Origin: Rathayibacter sp. VKM Ac-2857
GTDB taxonomy: Bacteria > Actinomycetota > Actinomycetes > Actinomycetales > Microbacteriaceae
Length of the DNA stretch: 64,000 bases
Reading direction: 5' to 3'
Assembly: GCF_013205025.1 (NCBI RefSeq)
Contig: NZ_JABMLE010000002.1
Location: 576,353 to 640,352, forward strand
Below, piece by piece: positions 49,767 through 58,650 of this stretch (the stretch's first letter is position 1; each line of letters begins with the position of its first letter). The translations under genes and the position numbers were made by a program. The notes below the pieces were generated by a model that saw only the letters and a list, made by a program, of their open reading frames with translations, was not told the DNA's origin and ran no database searches.

Positions 49767-50219
49767 ATGGACGTGCTCCTCAACGTCGTCACCGCCGTGC
49801 TCGTCATCGTCGGCGCCCTGCTCTCGCTGGTCGCCGCGATCGGCCTGCTCCGCTTCGGCGACCTGCTCTCGCGGATGCACGCGGGGACGAAGCCCCAGGT
49901 GCTCGGGATCATCTGCGTGATGCTGGCCGTCGCGATCCGGAACCCCGGCTTCGCCGCGGCGGGCACCGTCATCCTGGTCATCGGCTTCCAGCTGCTGACC
50001 GTGCCGATCTCGGCGCACATGGTGGGTCGCGCGGCGTATCGCGCCGAGGCGGTGTCGGCCGGCTACCTCGTCTCGGACGAGCTCGCCGAGGCCGTGCAGC
50101 GTGCCGACGACGCCGCGCGGGCGACGGGTCCGGAGACGGCGCACGCCTCCGAGGAGGCCGCGCAGCGCTCGAGCGCCCCGCAGCCCGAGGACGAGGACGG
50201 CCCGGCCGCGACGGCCTAG
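49767..50219 (+). CDS. mrpG: Na+/H+ antiporter subunit G
   Basis: A 150-residue subunit with three helices and a long acidic tail. LSLVAAIGLLRFGDLLSRMH and AGTKPQVLGIICVMLAVAIR are diagnostic (RFPDxxxRxHAxTK in the family). The tail after residue 95 is rich in Ala, Glu and Asp. It ends the operon, overlapping by four bases a convergent small ORF. Confidence 0.93.
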   Translation: MDVLLNVVTAVLVIVGALLSLVAAIGLLRFGDLLSRMHAGTKPQVLGIICVMLAVAIRNPGFAAAGTVILVIGFQLLTVPISAHMVGRAAYRAEAVSAGYLVSDELAEAVQRADDAARATGPETAHASEEAAQRSSAPQPEDEDGPAATA

Positions 50220-50365
50220 CCGCCGGTCATCGTCCGCAGCGCGTAGCCGCCGACGGCGAGGGTCACCGCGAACAGCCCGCCGATCAGCAGCAGCAGCAGC
50301 GGCACCACCCAGAGCAGGGCCTTCCGGCGTCGGGCGCGGGCGGCTTCCGGGGTCTCTTCGCTCAC
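50216..50365 (-). CDS. Small single-helix membrane protein
   Basis: A 49-residue ORF starting GTG. The basic, charged N-terminus (EETPEAARARRRKALLW) leads into one hydrophobic helix VVPLLLLLIGGLFAVTLAVG and a short GYALRTMTGG end. The positive-inside charge pattern and clean stop support a real small membrane protein, but ribosome-site evidence is weak. It fills the gap between mrpG and the glucosidase gene on the opposite strand. Confidence 0.5.
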   Translation of the reverse strand: MSEETPEAARARRRKALLWVVPLLLLLIGGLFAVTLAVGGYALRTMTGG

Positions 50366-50436
50366 CCGTCGACCCTAGGCCAGGCGGCGCCTCGGCCAGG
50401 CCCGCCCGCTCCGGACCGCCCGCTACCCTGGATGCC

Positions 50437-52200
50437 ATGACCCTGGACTCCGCTCTCTCCGGCGCGCCCGAGAACCCCCCTGCGTCCGAGAACTCCCCCG
50501 CGTCCGAGAACTCCCCCGTCTCGTTCCCGGAGGCGGCCGGCCGGCCCGGTGCGGAGTGGTGGCGCACCGCCGTCATCTACCAGATCTACCCGCGCTCCTT
50601 CGCGGACGCCGACGGCGACGGCATCGGCGACCTCCCCGGCATCACCTCGCGACTCGACAGCCTGGCCGAGCTCGGCATCGACGCGATCTGGCTCTCGCCC
50701 TTCATGACCTCGCCGCAGAAGGACGCCGGCTACGACGTCGCCGACTACTGCGACGTCGACCCGCTCTTCGGCACGCTGGCCGACTTCGACGCGATGCTCG
50801 CCCGCGCCCACGCGCTCGGGATCCGTGTGATCGTCGACCTCGTCCCGAACCACTCCTCGAGTGCGCACCGCTGGTTCCAGGCCGCGCTGGCCGCTCCCGC
50901 CGGCAGTGACGAGCGCGCCCGCTACCTCTTCCGCGACGGCCGCGGCGCCGCCGGCGAGTTGCCGCCGAACAACTGGGAGTCGGTCTTCGGCGGCCCCGCC
51001 TGGACCCGCGTCACCGAGCCCGACGGCACGCCCGGCCAGTGGTATCTGCACCTCTTCGACACCTCGCAGCCCGACTTCGACTGGACGAACGAGTGGGTGC
51101 GCGAGCGCTTCCGCGAGGTCCTGCGCTTCTGGCTCGACCGCGGCGTCGACGGCTTCCGGGTCGACGTGGCGCACGGCATGATCAAGGCCGAGGGCCTGCC
51201 CGACTACACCCCGCCCGCCGACAGCGGCTCGATGGGCGGCGTGGCGCCGGGCGACGACGCCGAGCCCGTCACCGCTCCCTACTGGGCGCAGGACGGCGTG
51301 CACGAGATCTACCGCGACTGGCACGCCCTGCTCGCCGAGTACCCGGCCGACAGAGTGCTCTGCGCGGAGGCCTGGGTGCAGCCGCTCTCCAAGCTCGCCC
51401 GCTGGGTGCGCCCCGACGAGATGCACCAGGCCTTCAACTTCGCCTACCTCGAGACGCCGTGGGGCGGGCCCGCGCTGCGCGACATCATCGACTCCTCGCT
51501 GAGCTCGTTCGCCGCGGTCGGCGCCCCCTCCACCTGGGTGCTCTCGAACCACGACGTCGTCCGCCACGCGAGCCGCCTCGCCCTCACCGCCGACAACCCG
51601 CAGGGCTACGGCATCGGCCCGCGCACGCCCGGTCTCCCCGACCCGGTGCTCGGCCTCCGCCGCGCGCGGGCCGCGACCGCGCTGATGCTCGCGCTGCCCG
51701 GCTCCGCCTACGTCTACCAGGGCGAGGAGCTCGGCCTGCCCGAGGCGATCGACCTGCCCGACGCGGCGCGTCAGGACCCGACCTGGTTCCGCACGCACGG
51801 CGAGCGCTACGGCCGTGACGGCTGCCGGGTGCCCCTGCCCTGGGAGGCGGAAGCGCCCGCCTACGGCTTCAACGACTCCGGTGACTCCTGGCTCCCGCAG
51901 CCCGGCGACTGGGCGCCCTTCGCCCGCGACCGCCAGCGCGGCGTCGAGGGGTCGACGCTCGAGCTCTACCGGGCGCTGCTCGCGGTGCGCCGCGCGGAGG
52001 ACCTCGGCTCGGGCGCGATCGAGTGGCTCGAGGGCTACCCGGAGGACGTCGTGGCGTTCCGCAACGGCGGCGTCACCGTGATCGCCAACACCGGCTCGTC
52101 GCTCGTCGAGCTGCCGGTCGGCACGGTCGTGGTCTCCTCGGAGGAGCTGCACGAGCCGGCGCTGCCGGGCGACACGACGGTCTGGCTGCGCGAGGGCTGA
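50437..52200 (+). CDS. GH13 alpha-glucosidase
   Basis: A 587-residue glycoside hydrolase of family 13. [20 protein letters not shown] is region N-terminal, [20 protein letters not shown] follows, [11 protein letters not shown] is region [10 protein letters not shown] the nucleophile Asp (region II), LCAEAWVQ the acid/base Glu (region III) and [11 protein letters not shown] region IV. It probably hydrolyses short maltose- or sucrose-like oligosaccharides in the cytoplasm; no signal peptide. An N-terminal Ser/Pro/Glu repeat ([13 protein letters not shown]) precedes the domain. TACCCT lies just upstream of the ATG, suggesting a leaderless or near-leaderless transcript. Confidence 0.93.
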   Translation: MTLDSALSGAPENPPASENSPASENSPVSFPEAAGRPGAEWWRTAVIYQIYPRSFADADGDGIGDLPGITSRLDSLAELGIDAIWLSPFMTSPQKDAGYDVADYCDVDPLFGTLADFDAMLARAHALGIRVIVDLVPNHSSSAHRWFQAALAAPAGSDERARYLFRDGRGAAGELPPNNWESVFGGPAWTRVTEPDGTPGQWYLHLFDTSQPDFDWTNEWVRERFREVLRFWLDRGVDGFRVDVAHGMIKAEGLPDYTPPADSGSMGGVAPGDDAEPVTAPYWAQDGVHEIYRDWHALLAEYPADRVLCAEAWVQPLSKLARWVRPDEMHQAFNFAYLETPWGGPALRDIIDSSLSSFAAVGAPSTWVLSNHDVVRHASRLALTADNPQGYGIGPRTPGLPDPVLGLRRARAATALMLALPGSAYVYQGEELGLPEAIDLPDAARQDPTWFRTHGERYGRDGCRVPLPWEAEAPAYGFNDSGDSWLPQPGDWAPFARDRQRGVEGSTLELYRALLAVRRAEDLGSGAIEWLEGYPEDVVAFRNGGVTVIANTGSSLVELPVGTVVVSSEELHEPALPGDTTVWLREG

Positions 52201-52230
52201 TCCCGGGCCTGGCGACGCCGCGCGCGGGGC

Positions 52231-53184
52231 TCAGCGCCCGGCGTTCGCCTTGAGCCAGAGGTACGAGTCCACCTTGGTCACGCCGTCGAGGCGGATCTCG
52301 AAGTGCAGGTGCGGTCCGGTCGACATGCCGGTCGTGCCGACGAGGCCGAGCAGCTGGCCGACCTTGACCGGGTCGCCCTCGTTGACCGCCGCGCTGCCGT
52401 GCTGCATGTGAGCGTAGACGCTCGAGACGAGCTGGCCGTCGATCTCGTGGTCGACGATGACGTGCACGCCGAGCGAGCCCTCGCCGTCGATCACGGTGCG
52501 GACCACGCCGTCGGCGATCGCCTGGATCGGCGAGCCGTTGCCCGGGTTGAAGTCGGTGCCGCCGTGGTTGACCGAGCAGCCCGCGCAGTTGCGGTAGCCG
52601 AAGCGGTCGCCCACCGGCACGCCGACCGCGAAGGGCCACTGGATCGAGGCGTTCGGGTCGTTGGTGAAGCCGGCGTCGGAGGTGCGGACGATCGCGGACA
52701 CATCGGTCTGCGTCTTGCGCTCCTGCACGCCGAAGCCGTCGCGGGCTACGGTCTCGGCGCTGACCTCGCCGGTGGTGAAGGACTGCGAGCCGCGGTCCAC
52801 GGTGCCGCCGGGCGCGACGACGAGGTTCTGCGCCTGCACCTCCTCGGCCGTGAGGAGCGACGTGGCCGGCAGCGAGGTCGCGGCGACCATCGCGGCGACG
52901 AACGAGAGCGCGACGAGCCCGCCGATCCGGCGGCGGGAGCGGACGGGCCGGAGCGGTGCGACGCGGGGTGCGGCGACGGGCGCCGGCGGCGCGGAGCGGA
53001 CGGTGGCGACGCGGAGCTCGGCGTCGCGGAGCTCGGCCGGGCTGGCGACGACTCCCTCGGCCTGCGCGTCGGCGGCGAGGGCCTGGGCGCGCTCGCGCTC
53101 GCGCAGCTCGCGACGGGTGAGGGGTGGGAGGGACTCGCCGGGGGTCGATGCGGAGGCAGCGGGCAAGGGCGAATCGGGGCTCAC
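52231..53184 (-). CDS. M23 family metallopeptidase, membrane anchored
   Basis: A 317-residue peptidoglycan endopeptidase candidate. A cytoplasmic basic N-terminus of about 85 residues, one membrane helix (IGGLVALSFVAAMVAATSLP) and an outside LytM domain follow. The zinc ligands are in VNHGGTDFNPGNGSPI (HxxxD) and TGPHLHFEIRLDG (HxH). VYAHMQHGSAAVNEGDPVKV is typical. The start is GTG at 53184. It probably cleaves cross-bridges or activates another hydrolase. It is convergent with the GH13 gene. Confidence 0.93.
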   Translation of the reverse strand: MSPDSPLPAASASTPGESLPPLTRRELRERERAQALAADAQAEGVVASPAELRDAELRVATVRSAPPAPVAAPRVAPLRPVRSRRRIGGLVALSFVAAMVAATSLPATSLLTAEEVQAQNLVVAPGGTVDRGSQSFTTGEVSAETVARDGFGVQERKTQTDVSAIVRTSDAGFTNDPNASIQWPFAVGVPVGDRFGYRNCAGCSVNHGGTDFNPGNGSPIQAIADGVVRTVIDGEGSLGVHVIVDHEIDGQLVSSVYAHMQHGSAAVNEGDPVKVGQLLGLVGTTGMSTGPHLHFEIRLDGVTKVDSYLWLKANAGR

Positions 53185-53433
53185 GAAATCCGGATCTTCC
53201 GTCGGGGGCGGGGGACGAGCGGCGCTCCGCCAGGGAGTCGAAGCGCTTCTCGGGGATCCGCGACCGCATCCTGTGCGAATGTCACGAATTCATAAAGGAT
53301 AACCACGGACTCCCGAATCGGCCAGAGCGGGTCCGTGAGAGGCCGGATCCTCGTCGTCCGATCCGCGCTCGGCGCTCGGATCCTGCGTGATCATGCGCGC
53401 GCATGCACCGACTCCGCGCGGACCGGGCCCCGG

Positions 53434-54246
53434 TCAGACCTCATCGGCGCGCAGCCGGCGCAGCAGAGCCTCGAGCTCGCTGAAGATCGGCTGCGGAGCC
53501 GCGATCAGCAGCCCGTTGCCCGCAGGCCGGCCGTCGAAGCCCGCGACGACGGCTCCCGCCTCCTCCGCGACGAGGGCGCCGGCCGCGAGGTCCCACGGGT
53601 TCAGCCCGCGCTCGTAGTAGGCGTTGAGCGACCCGGAGGCGACCGAGCAGAGGTCGAGCGCCGCCGAGCCGATGCGGCGGATGTCGCGCACCGAGCCGAG
53701 CAGCTCCTGCACGACCGCGCCCTGGCGCATCCGGCGCGCGGCGTCATAGCCGAAGCCCGTGCCGACCAGGGCGAGCGAGAGCGAGGCGGGCGGAGCGACG
53801 TGCAGCGCGACCCCGTCCCGCTCGGCCCCGCCGCCACGGCTCGCGGTGTAGACCTCGCCGGTCGCCCCGTTCACGACCGCCCCGGCGAGCGCCGTCCAGG
53901 TCTCCGGGTCCGGCTCGCCCTCGACCACGGCGATGCTGACCGCGTAGGAGGGGATGCCGTAGAGGTAGTTGACCGTGCCGTCGATCGGATCGACGACCCA
54001 GGTGAGCCCGCTCGTCCCGCCACCCGCGCCCGACTCCTCGCCGAGGAAGCCGTCGTCCGGTCGCGCCTCGGCGAGCCGGCGGCGGATCAGCTGCTCGACC
54101 TCGCGATCGGCGGCCGTCACCACGTCCTCCGGCGACGACTTCGAGGCGGCGATCTCGACCCCGTCCTGGCGGCGCTGCCGGGCGAGGTGCGCCGCCTCGA
54201 CGGCGATCGAGCGGGCGATGGCGAGGAGGGAGGCGTGGGCGCTCAT
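53434..54246 (-). CDS. Inositol monophosphatase family protein
   Basis: A 270-residue magnesium-dependent phosphatase. Metal-binding motifs are LGEES, WVVDPIDGTVNYLYGIP and NPWDLAAGALVAEEAGAVV. Motif order and spacing are those of SuhB/HisN-type enzymes, which dephosphorylate inositol phosphate or histidinol phosphate. The ATG at 54246 begins a standard N-terminal helix. Single gene; no inositol or histidine neighbours. Confidence 0.92.
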   Translation of the reverse strand: MSAHASLLAIARSIAVEAAHLARQRRQDGVEIAASKSSPEDVVTAADREVEQLIRRRLAEARPDDGFLGEESGAGGGTSGLTWVVDPIDGTVNYLYGIPSYAVSIAVVEGEPDPETWTALAGAVVNGATGEVYTASRGGGAERDGVALHVAPPASLSLALVGTGFGYDAARRMRQGAVVQELLGSVRDIRRIGSAALDLCSVASGSLNAYYERGLNPWDLAAGALVAEEAGAVVAGFDGRPAGNGLLIAAPQPIFSELEALLRRLRADEV

Positions 54247-54351
54247 GCGTCCAGCCTAGGGACCGGCCGGGCGGAGCGCGGGGCAGGTGGACACCGGGGC
54301 GGGCGGAGCAGGGGACAGGCGCAGACCGGGCGGGCCGAGGATCATGGAGGC

Positions 54352-55200
54352 ATGAGCGCAGCCGTGACCCCCCAGCCCCCGATCGCCGTCACCGGAGCCA
54401 CCGGGGCGGTGGGCGGCCGCGTCGCGCGCCTGCTCGCCGACGCCGGCCTCCCCCTCCGCCTCCTCGCCCGCGATCCGTCGCGCGCACCCGAGCTGCCGGG
54501 AGCGACGGCGGTGCGCTCCTCCTTCACCGATCCGGGCGACGCGCTCGACGGCGTCCGCCTCCTCCTGATGGTGTCGGCGGCCGAGAACGAGGACCGCCTC
54601 GCGGAGCACCTCTCGATGGTCGCGGCCGCCGCGCGCGCGGGCGTCGAGCACGTCGTCTACACGTCCTTCGCCGGCGCCTCCCCCACCGCGACCTTCACGC
54701 TCGCGCGCGACCACGCCGCGACGGAGGAGGCGATTCGCGCCTCCGGGATGGCCTGGACGTTCCTGCGCGACAACCTCTACCTCGACTTCGTCCCCGCGAT
54801 GCTCGGCGACGACGGCGCGATCCGCGGCCCCGCCGGCACGGGACGCGCCGCGATCGTCGCCCGCGAGGACGTCGCTCGCGCGGCCGCCGCGATCCTGCGC
54901 GCCCCGGAGGAGCACCGCGGCGCGACCTACGAGCTCACCGGCCCCGAGGCGCTCACCTTCGACGAGATCGCCGCCGTCCTCACCGCCGCGGGCCGCCCCG
55001 CCGTCTTCGTCGACGAGACCCTCGAGGAGGCGCGCGCCTCCCGCCGCCGCTGGAACGCCCCCGACTGGCAGCTCGACGCCTGGATCAGCACCTACACCGC
55101 CGTCGCCGCCGGCGAGATGCAGCACGTCTCCGGCGACGTCGAGCGCCTGACGGGCCGCGCCCCGCTGTCCCTCGCGCAGTACCTCGCGGCGTCGCGCTAG
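54352..55200 (+). CDS. NmrA-like NAD(P)-binding oxidoreductase
   Basis: A 282-residue atypical short-chain dehydrogenase. IAVTGATGAVGGRVARLLAD is the nucleotide site, RLLARDPSRAPELPGATAVR the specificity strand, and VEHVVYTSFAGASPTATFTL and WTFLRDNLYLDFVPAMLGDD mark the QorB/NmrA group. It lacks the Tyr-x-x-x-Lys of classical members. GGAGG lies just before the ATG. Possible quinone reductase or redox sensor. Confidence 0.88.
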   Translation: MSAAVTPQPPIAVTGATGAVGGRVARLLADAGLPLRLLARDPSRAPELPGATAVRSSFTDPGDALDGVRLLLMVSAAENEDRLAEHLSMVAAAARAGVEHVVYTSFAGASPTATFTLARDHAATEEAIRASGMAWTFLRDNLYLDFVPAMLGDDGAIRGPAGTGRAAIVAREDVARAAAAILRAPEEHRGATYELTGPEALTFDEIAAVLTAAGRPAVFVDETLEEARASRRRWNAPDWQLDAWISTYTAVAAGEMQHVSGDVERLTGRAPLSLAQYLAASR

Positions 55201-55220
55201 ACCGGTGTATCCATTTGCAC

Positions 55221-55264
55221 TAAAATAGTTCCTGAGATGCGGTGAGCATCATCCGAACTATTTT
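55221..55264. promoter_or_regulatory. hipBA promoter/operator
   Basis: AAAATAGTTC (55222-55231) and GAACTATTTT (55255-55264) are exact inverted repeats separated by 23 bases. TAAAAT at 55221-55226 is a plausible -10 that overlaps the first half-site, as expected for autorepression by HipB. The region is strikingly AT-rich for this DNA. Confidence 0.72.
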
Positions 55265-55281
55265 CTCAGGGGGTCGTCATC

Positions 55282-55626
55282 ATGGGGAGGACTGCGATCT
55301 CGTTGAATCCCGTCGCCGGCGACGCGCTGCGCCTGCTCGGCGCACAGGTGAGGATCGCGCGGCACGCACGGCGCTGGAGTTCCGCCGAACTGGCCGCGCG
55401 CGCCGGAGTCTCGGTCCCCACGGTTCTCGCGCTCGAGGCCGGCAAGCCCTCGGTCTCGATCGGGAACGCTCTGAACATCGCCGTCCTCGCGGGCGTCGAC
55501 CTGTTCGGCATCGCCGACCCCGTGGAGCTGGCCCGCGCGCGCAAGCGCGGTGAGGACCGCGTCGCCCTGCTTCCCGCCAAGACCTACATGCCGCGGGAGG
55601 GCGCCGATGGCGACTTCGACTTCTGA
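55282..55626 (+). CDS. HipB-like antitoxin, XRE family
   Basis: A 114-residue DNA-binding protein. The HTH is RLLGAQVRIARHARRWSSAE, then LAARAGVSVPTVLALEAGKP and ALNIAVLAGVDLFGIADP. In HipB/HipA modules this protein binds the operator and the kinase. The C-terminal tail MPREGADGDFDF is acidic. It overlaps the hipA-like gene by 20 bases. A 44-bp inverted-repeat operator precedes it. Confidence 0.9.
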   Translation: MGRTAISLNPVAGDALRLLGAQVRIARHARRWSSAELAARAGVSVPTVLALEAGKPSVSIGNALNIAVLAGVDLFGIADPVELARARKRGEDRVALLPAKTYMPREGADGDFDF

Positions 55627-56839
55627 CATCTACGTCTGGACCTGGTTGCCCGGGTCGTCCGAGCCCGTTCCCGCGGGGCTCCTGCGGCGACGTGGCGACG
55701 ACCTCCGCTTCCGCTACAGCGACAGGTACGCGGCGAGGACCGAGGCGATCAGTCTCTACGGCCCCGCCCTCCCCCTCCAGCCCGGCGTATGGTTCGAGCC
55801 TCAGGCCAACCTGCACATGCCGGGCGCCGTCAGAGACGCGTCGCCGGACAACTGGGGGCGTCGGGTGATCCTCAACCGCACGCTCGGCCAGGAGGCGGAC
55901 GGAGACACCACCCTGCTCGACGAGGGCGAATATCTGCTGCGCTCTGCCTCCAACCGTCTCGGGGCGATCGACTTCCAGAGCCGGCCGGACGAGTACGAAC
56001 CCCGCGGCGAGGCCGCCAGCCTCACCGAGCTGTACGACGCCGCCGAGCTCGTGCAAGCAGGAACGCCGCTCACTCCTGACCTCGATGACGCGCTCCTGGC
56101 CGGAACGGCCATCGGCGGGGCACGACCGAAGGCACTTCTCGCGAGCGAGGAGTCCGAGTACATCGCCAAGTTCTCGACCTCGGACGACCCGATCGACGTG
56201 GTCGGCGCCGAGGCCGCCGCCACCTTCCTGGCCTCCCACGCCGGTATCCCGACCGCGGGTATGACGATCGTCCGCTCGCTGGGTCGGAAGGCACTGCTGC
56301 TCGAGCGGTTCGATCGTCCGGGCGGAGGTCGTCGCCACCACGTCGTCTCCGCGCTGACCCTCCTCGATGCGCCGGAGACGTTTCTGCCGTACGGCTCGTA
56401 CCCGGAGATCCTCGACGCCCTGAGGCCCACCACCGCGCGGCCCGAGGGCGTGGCCGACCAGCTCTTCCGTCGCGTCGCTTTCAACATCGCCGTCAGCAAC
56501 ACGGACGACCATCTGCGCAATCACGCGGCGTTCTGGGACGGCCGGCATCTCGAGCTGACGCCGGCCTACGATCTCAGCCCTGCGAGCAGCCGGAGCGAAC
56601 GCGCGAATCAGGCCCTGGCGTACAGCAGATCCGGACGGAGGGACTCGAATCTCGGGAGCCTGCTCTCCGCAGCAGCCGACTACGGCCTCAGCCGCCGCGC
56701 TGCGTCGGCGATCGTCGAGGAGGTCCGGGACGCCATCCACAGCCACTGGGACGACGCCGCCGAGTTCGCGCAGCTGACGACGGTCGACAAGCAGCTCCTC
56801 TGGCGACGGCAGATCCTCCACCCGTCCATCGACTGGTGA
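55607..56839 (+). CDS. HipA-like Ser/Thr kinase toxin
   Basis: A 410-residue HipA kinase. N-terminal HipA_N-like part to about residue 100, IGGARPKALLASEESEYIAK (P-loop-like glycine/lysine motif), LLERFDRPGGGRRHHVVSAL and the catalytic loop AVSNTDDHLRNHAAF with Asp and Asn. LTPAYDLSPASS is the metal-binding DxS-type end. Relatives phosphorylate an aminoacyl-tRNA synthetase such as GltX to induce persistence. ATG at 55607 has GGGAGGG 5 bases upstream. The key catalytic residues are intact, so the kinase may be active. Confidence 0.9.
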   Translation: MATSTSDIYVWTWLPGSSEPVPAGLLRRRGDDLRFRYSDRYAARTEAISLYGPALPLQPGVWFEPQANLHMPGAVRDASPDNWGRRVILNRTLGQEADGDTTLLDEGEYLLRSASNRLGAIDFQSRPDEYEPRGEAASLTELYDAAELVQAGTPLTPDLDDALLAGTAIGGARPKALLASEESEYIAKFSTSDDPIDVVGAEAAATFLASHAGIPTAGMTIVRSLGRKALLLERFDRPGGGRRHHVVSALTLLDAPETFLPYGSYPEILDALRPTTARPEGVADQLFRRVAFNIAVSNTDDHLRNHAAFWDGRHLELTPAYDLSPASSRSERANQALAYSRSGRRDSNLGSLLSAAADYGLSRRAASAIVEEVRDAIHSHWDDAAEFAQLTTVDKQLLWRRQILHPSIDW

Positions 56840-56858
56840 CCGTCGGTGGGTGCACCCG

Positions 56859-56951
56859 TCAGCGCCAGCCGCGCGCCGTCTCGTACGCCGCGATGCTGTC
56901 GACCATCGTGCCGATGAACGGGTAATCGCCGATCATCTCCCGCAAGAGCCG
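56859..56951 (-). pseudogene. Possible C-terminal remnant of an unknown gene
   Basis: A short minus-strand reading frame gives LLREMIGDYPFIGTMVDSIA followed by AYETARGWR and a stop. It reads like the amphipathic end of a globular protein rather than a high-GC shadow, but a TAA lies immediately upstream in frame (56952-56954) and the repeat family follows. It may be the tail of a gene truncated by deletion, or chance. Confidence 0.3.
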
Positions 56952-56990
56952 TTATGCGATTCATCACACGTCGCAAGTGCTCGAGGTCAG

Positions 56991-57093
56991 TCGATCTCGA
57001 CGAACCCGCTACGCGGGCTACTCGATCAGCATGGAGGGCGCCTGCCTGCTCATGCTGGTCGAATAGCCGCGGCATGCGGCGTGTCGAGACCCC
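56991..57093. repeat. Dispersed large inverted repeat, rearranged copy
   Basis: A right half (56991-57042, GATCTCGACGAACCCGC to CTCGATCAGCATG) is followed by a left half (57051-57093, CATGCTGGTCGAATAG). The order is swapped relative to complete copies, with substitutions. Apart from this, a tRNA terminator and a possible gene remnant, the 349-bp gap before tRNA-Tyr holds nothing I can name. Confidence 0.72.
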
Positions 57094-57118
57094 CACCTCC
57101 GGAGGCGGCGGAACGGAG

Positions 57119-57159
57119 GAAGCCCCGCTCGCCGCCTCGGGAGGCTGGTGCGGGGCTTC
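57119..57159 (-). terminator. Terminator after tRNA-Tyr
   Basis: GAAGCCCCGC (57119-57128) and GCGGGGCTTC (57150-57159) pair perfectly, with an inner CCGCCTCGGGAGG that can extend the structure. It is 29 bases beyond the tRNA 3' end. Confidence 0.75.
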
Positions 57160-57188
57160 GATCGTGCAGTCGTTCGATATCGATGCTG

Positions 57189-57270
57189 TGGCGAGTGAGG
57201 GATTCGAACCCCCGAAGGCTACGCCGTCTGATTTACAGTCAGATCCCTTTGGCCGCTAGGGTAACTCGCC
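57189..57270 (-). tRNA. tRNA-Tyr (GTA)
   Basis: An 82-base class II tRNA: acceptor GGCGAGT/ACTCGCC, D-arm with CCTAGCGGCCAAAGGG, anticodon loop CTGTAAA (anticodon GTA), long variable arm and T-loop GGTTCGAATCC. Discriminator A; CCA not encoded. Confidence 0.95.
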
Positions 57271-57354
57271 GTCGCGCACCCGACCGGGAGTCAAGCTCTC
57301 GACCGAAGGCGCTGGACAAGGATACCCACGCGCTCCCCGGATCGGAAATCGGCC

Positions 57355-58092
57355 TCAGCCCGCCGCCGCGGCGTAGCGCGACGCCGCCTCGGCGACCTTG
57401 CCCGCGTAGCTCGTCGCAGGGTTGTACGCCGCGATCGCGTCCCGCCAGCCCGACTGCGTGGTGAGGTCGCCGCCCGCCTGGCAGAGGTAGCGCGCGGCGG
57501 TCACCGCCTGCTGATCGACGTTCTGCGGGTCCCAGCCGGTCGACGCCCAGCGCATCCAGGTGGCGGGGATGATCTGCAGCGGGCCCATCGCCCGGTCCGT
57601 CTCGGGATCGCCGTCGAGCGCGCCGCCGTCGTTGTCCTCGACGCGGTCGAACTGCGTGCCGTCCAGCGAGGGTCCGTAGATCGGCTCGGTGGGGCGCCCA
57701 TCCTCGCCGAGCTCCCCGCCGAAGATGGTGCCGTGCCGGCTCTCGACGTAGCCGATGCCGGCGAGCGTCGCCCAGTCGAGGCCGCAACCGGGGTCGACCG
57801 AGGAGGTCAGCAGCGCCGCGCCCGCGTAGGCGGTGAGCGCGCGCACGGGGATCCCGCTGCCCTCGGCGGTGCCGGCCAGCCAGTCGCCGCTCGTGAGCTG
57901 GCGGACGGGAGTCGCCGCCGTCTCCTCCGGGTCCTCCAGCAGAGCCGGATCGGCCGCAACAGGCGCGGCGGCCGCCGGCGGCACGGTCACGAGCCCGTCC
58001 TCGTACTCCACCGCGGGCTCCGCGGGGCGGGTGCAGCCGACGAGCGCGAGGCCGACGAGCGGCAGGATCAGCAGGGCGGGAAGGCGGCGCAC
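57355..58092 (-). CDS. Lytic transglycosylase-like lipoprotein
   Basis: A 245-residue lipoprotein. [16 protein letters not shown] is a lipoprotein signal with the lipobox LVGC (Cys near residue 20). A linker to about residue 75 precedes a lysozyme-like fold: [37 protein letters not shown] with the catalytic Glu, [20 protein letters not shown] and [17 protein letters not shown]. Cys pair GCGLDW and YLCQAGG could form a disulfide. It would cut glycan strands at the outer face of the membrane. Confidence 0.9.
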   Translation of the reverse strand: MRRLPALLILPLVGLALVGCTRPAEPAVEYEDGLVTVPPAAAAPVAADPALLEDPEETAATPVRQLTSGDWLAGTAEGSGIPVRALTAYAGAALLTSSVDPGCGLDWATLAGIGYVESRHGTIFGGELGEDGRPTEPIYGPSLDGTQFDRVEDNDGGALDGDPETDRAMGPLQIIPATWMRWASTGWDPQNVDQQAVTAARYLCQAGGDLTTQSGWRDAIAAYNPATSYAGKVAEAASRYAAAAG

Positions 58093-58158
58093 CGTCCCTT
58101 CGTACCAGGCGCGCCTCCGGATCGGCCCGGCCGAGGCGCGAAAGCTAAGCTCGGAGGC

Positions 58159-58647
58159 ATGGCAGATTCAACGTTCGACGTCGTCAGCAAGGTCGACAAG
58201 ATGGAGGCGGACAACGCCCTCAACCAGGCCCACAAGGAGGTCGAGCAGCGCTACGACTTCAAGAACGTCGGCGCCTCGATCGCCTGGAGCGGCGAGAAGA
58301 TCCTGATCAAGGCGAACACCGAGGAGCGGGCCAACGCCATCCTCGACGTCTTCCAGACCAAGCTGATCAAGCGCGGCATCAGCCTCAAGAGCCTCGACTC
58401 GGGCGAGCCCTTCGCCTCCGGCAAGGAGTACCGGATCGAGTCCACGCTCAAGGACGGCATCGACCAGGAGCAGGCGAAGAAGATCAACAAGCTGATCCGC
58501 GACGAGGCGCCGAAGTCGGTCAAGTCGCAGATCCAGGGCGACGAGCTCCGCGTCTCGTCGAAGAGCCGCGACGACCTCCAGGCGACGATGGCGCTGCTGC
58601 GCGGGGCCGACCTCGACCTCGACCTCCAGTTCGTCAATTTCCGCTGA
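58159..58647 (+). CDS. YajQ family nucleotide-binding protein
   Basis: A 162-residue protein of normal family length. [56 protein letters not shown] and [20 protein letters not shown] are YajQ signatures across two RNP-like repeats. Some relatives bind cyclic di-GMP. GGAGG precedes the ATG at 58159. The NUDIX gene begins 3 bases after the stop. Confidence 0.95.
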   Translation: MADSTFDVVSKVDKMEADNALNQAHKEVEQRYDFKNVGASIAWSGEKILIKANTEERANAILDVFQTKLIKRGISLKSLDSGEPFASGKEYRIESTLKDGIDQEQAKKINKLIRDEAPKSVKSQIQGDELRVSSKSRDDLQATMALLRGADLDLDLQFVNFR

Positions 58648-58650
58648 GGG

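Noticed and set aside
53185-53433. Possible cyclic-di-AMP riboswitch upstream of the M23 peptidase
   Set aside because: Actinobacterial cell-wall hydrolase genes often carry one, but I could not find the conserved ydaO core in this 249-bp gap; only AT-rich bases near 53285-53305 that may be promoter sequence.
55231-55258. CTGAGATGCGGTGAGC resembling the CUGAGA element of a TPP riboswitch
   Set aside because: The partner motifs (ACCCUUUGAACCUGAUC region and final stem) are absent, and the segment lies between two operator half-sites of hipBA.
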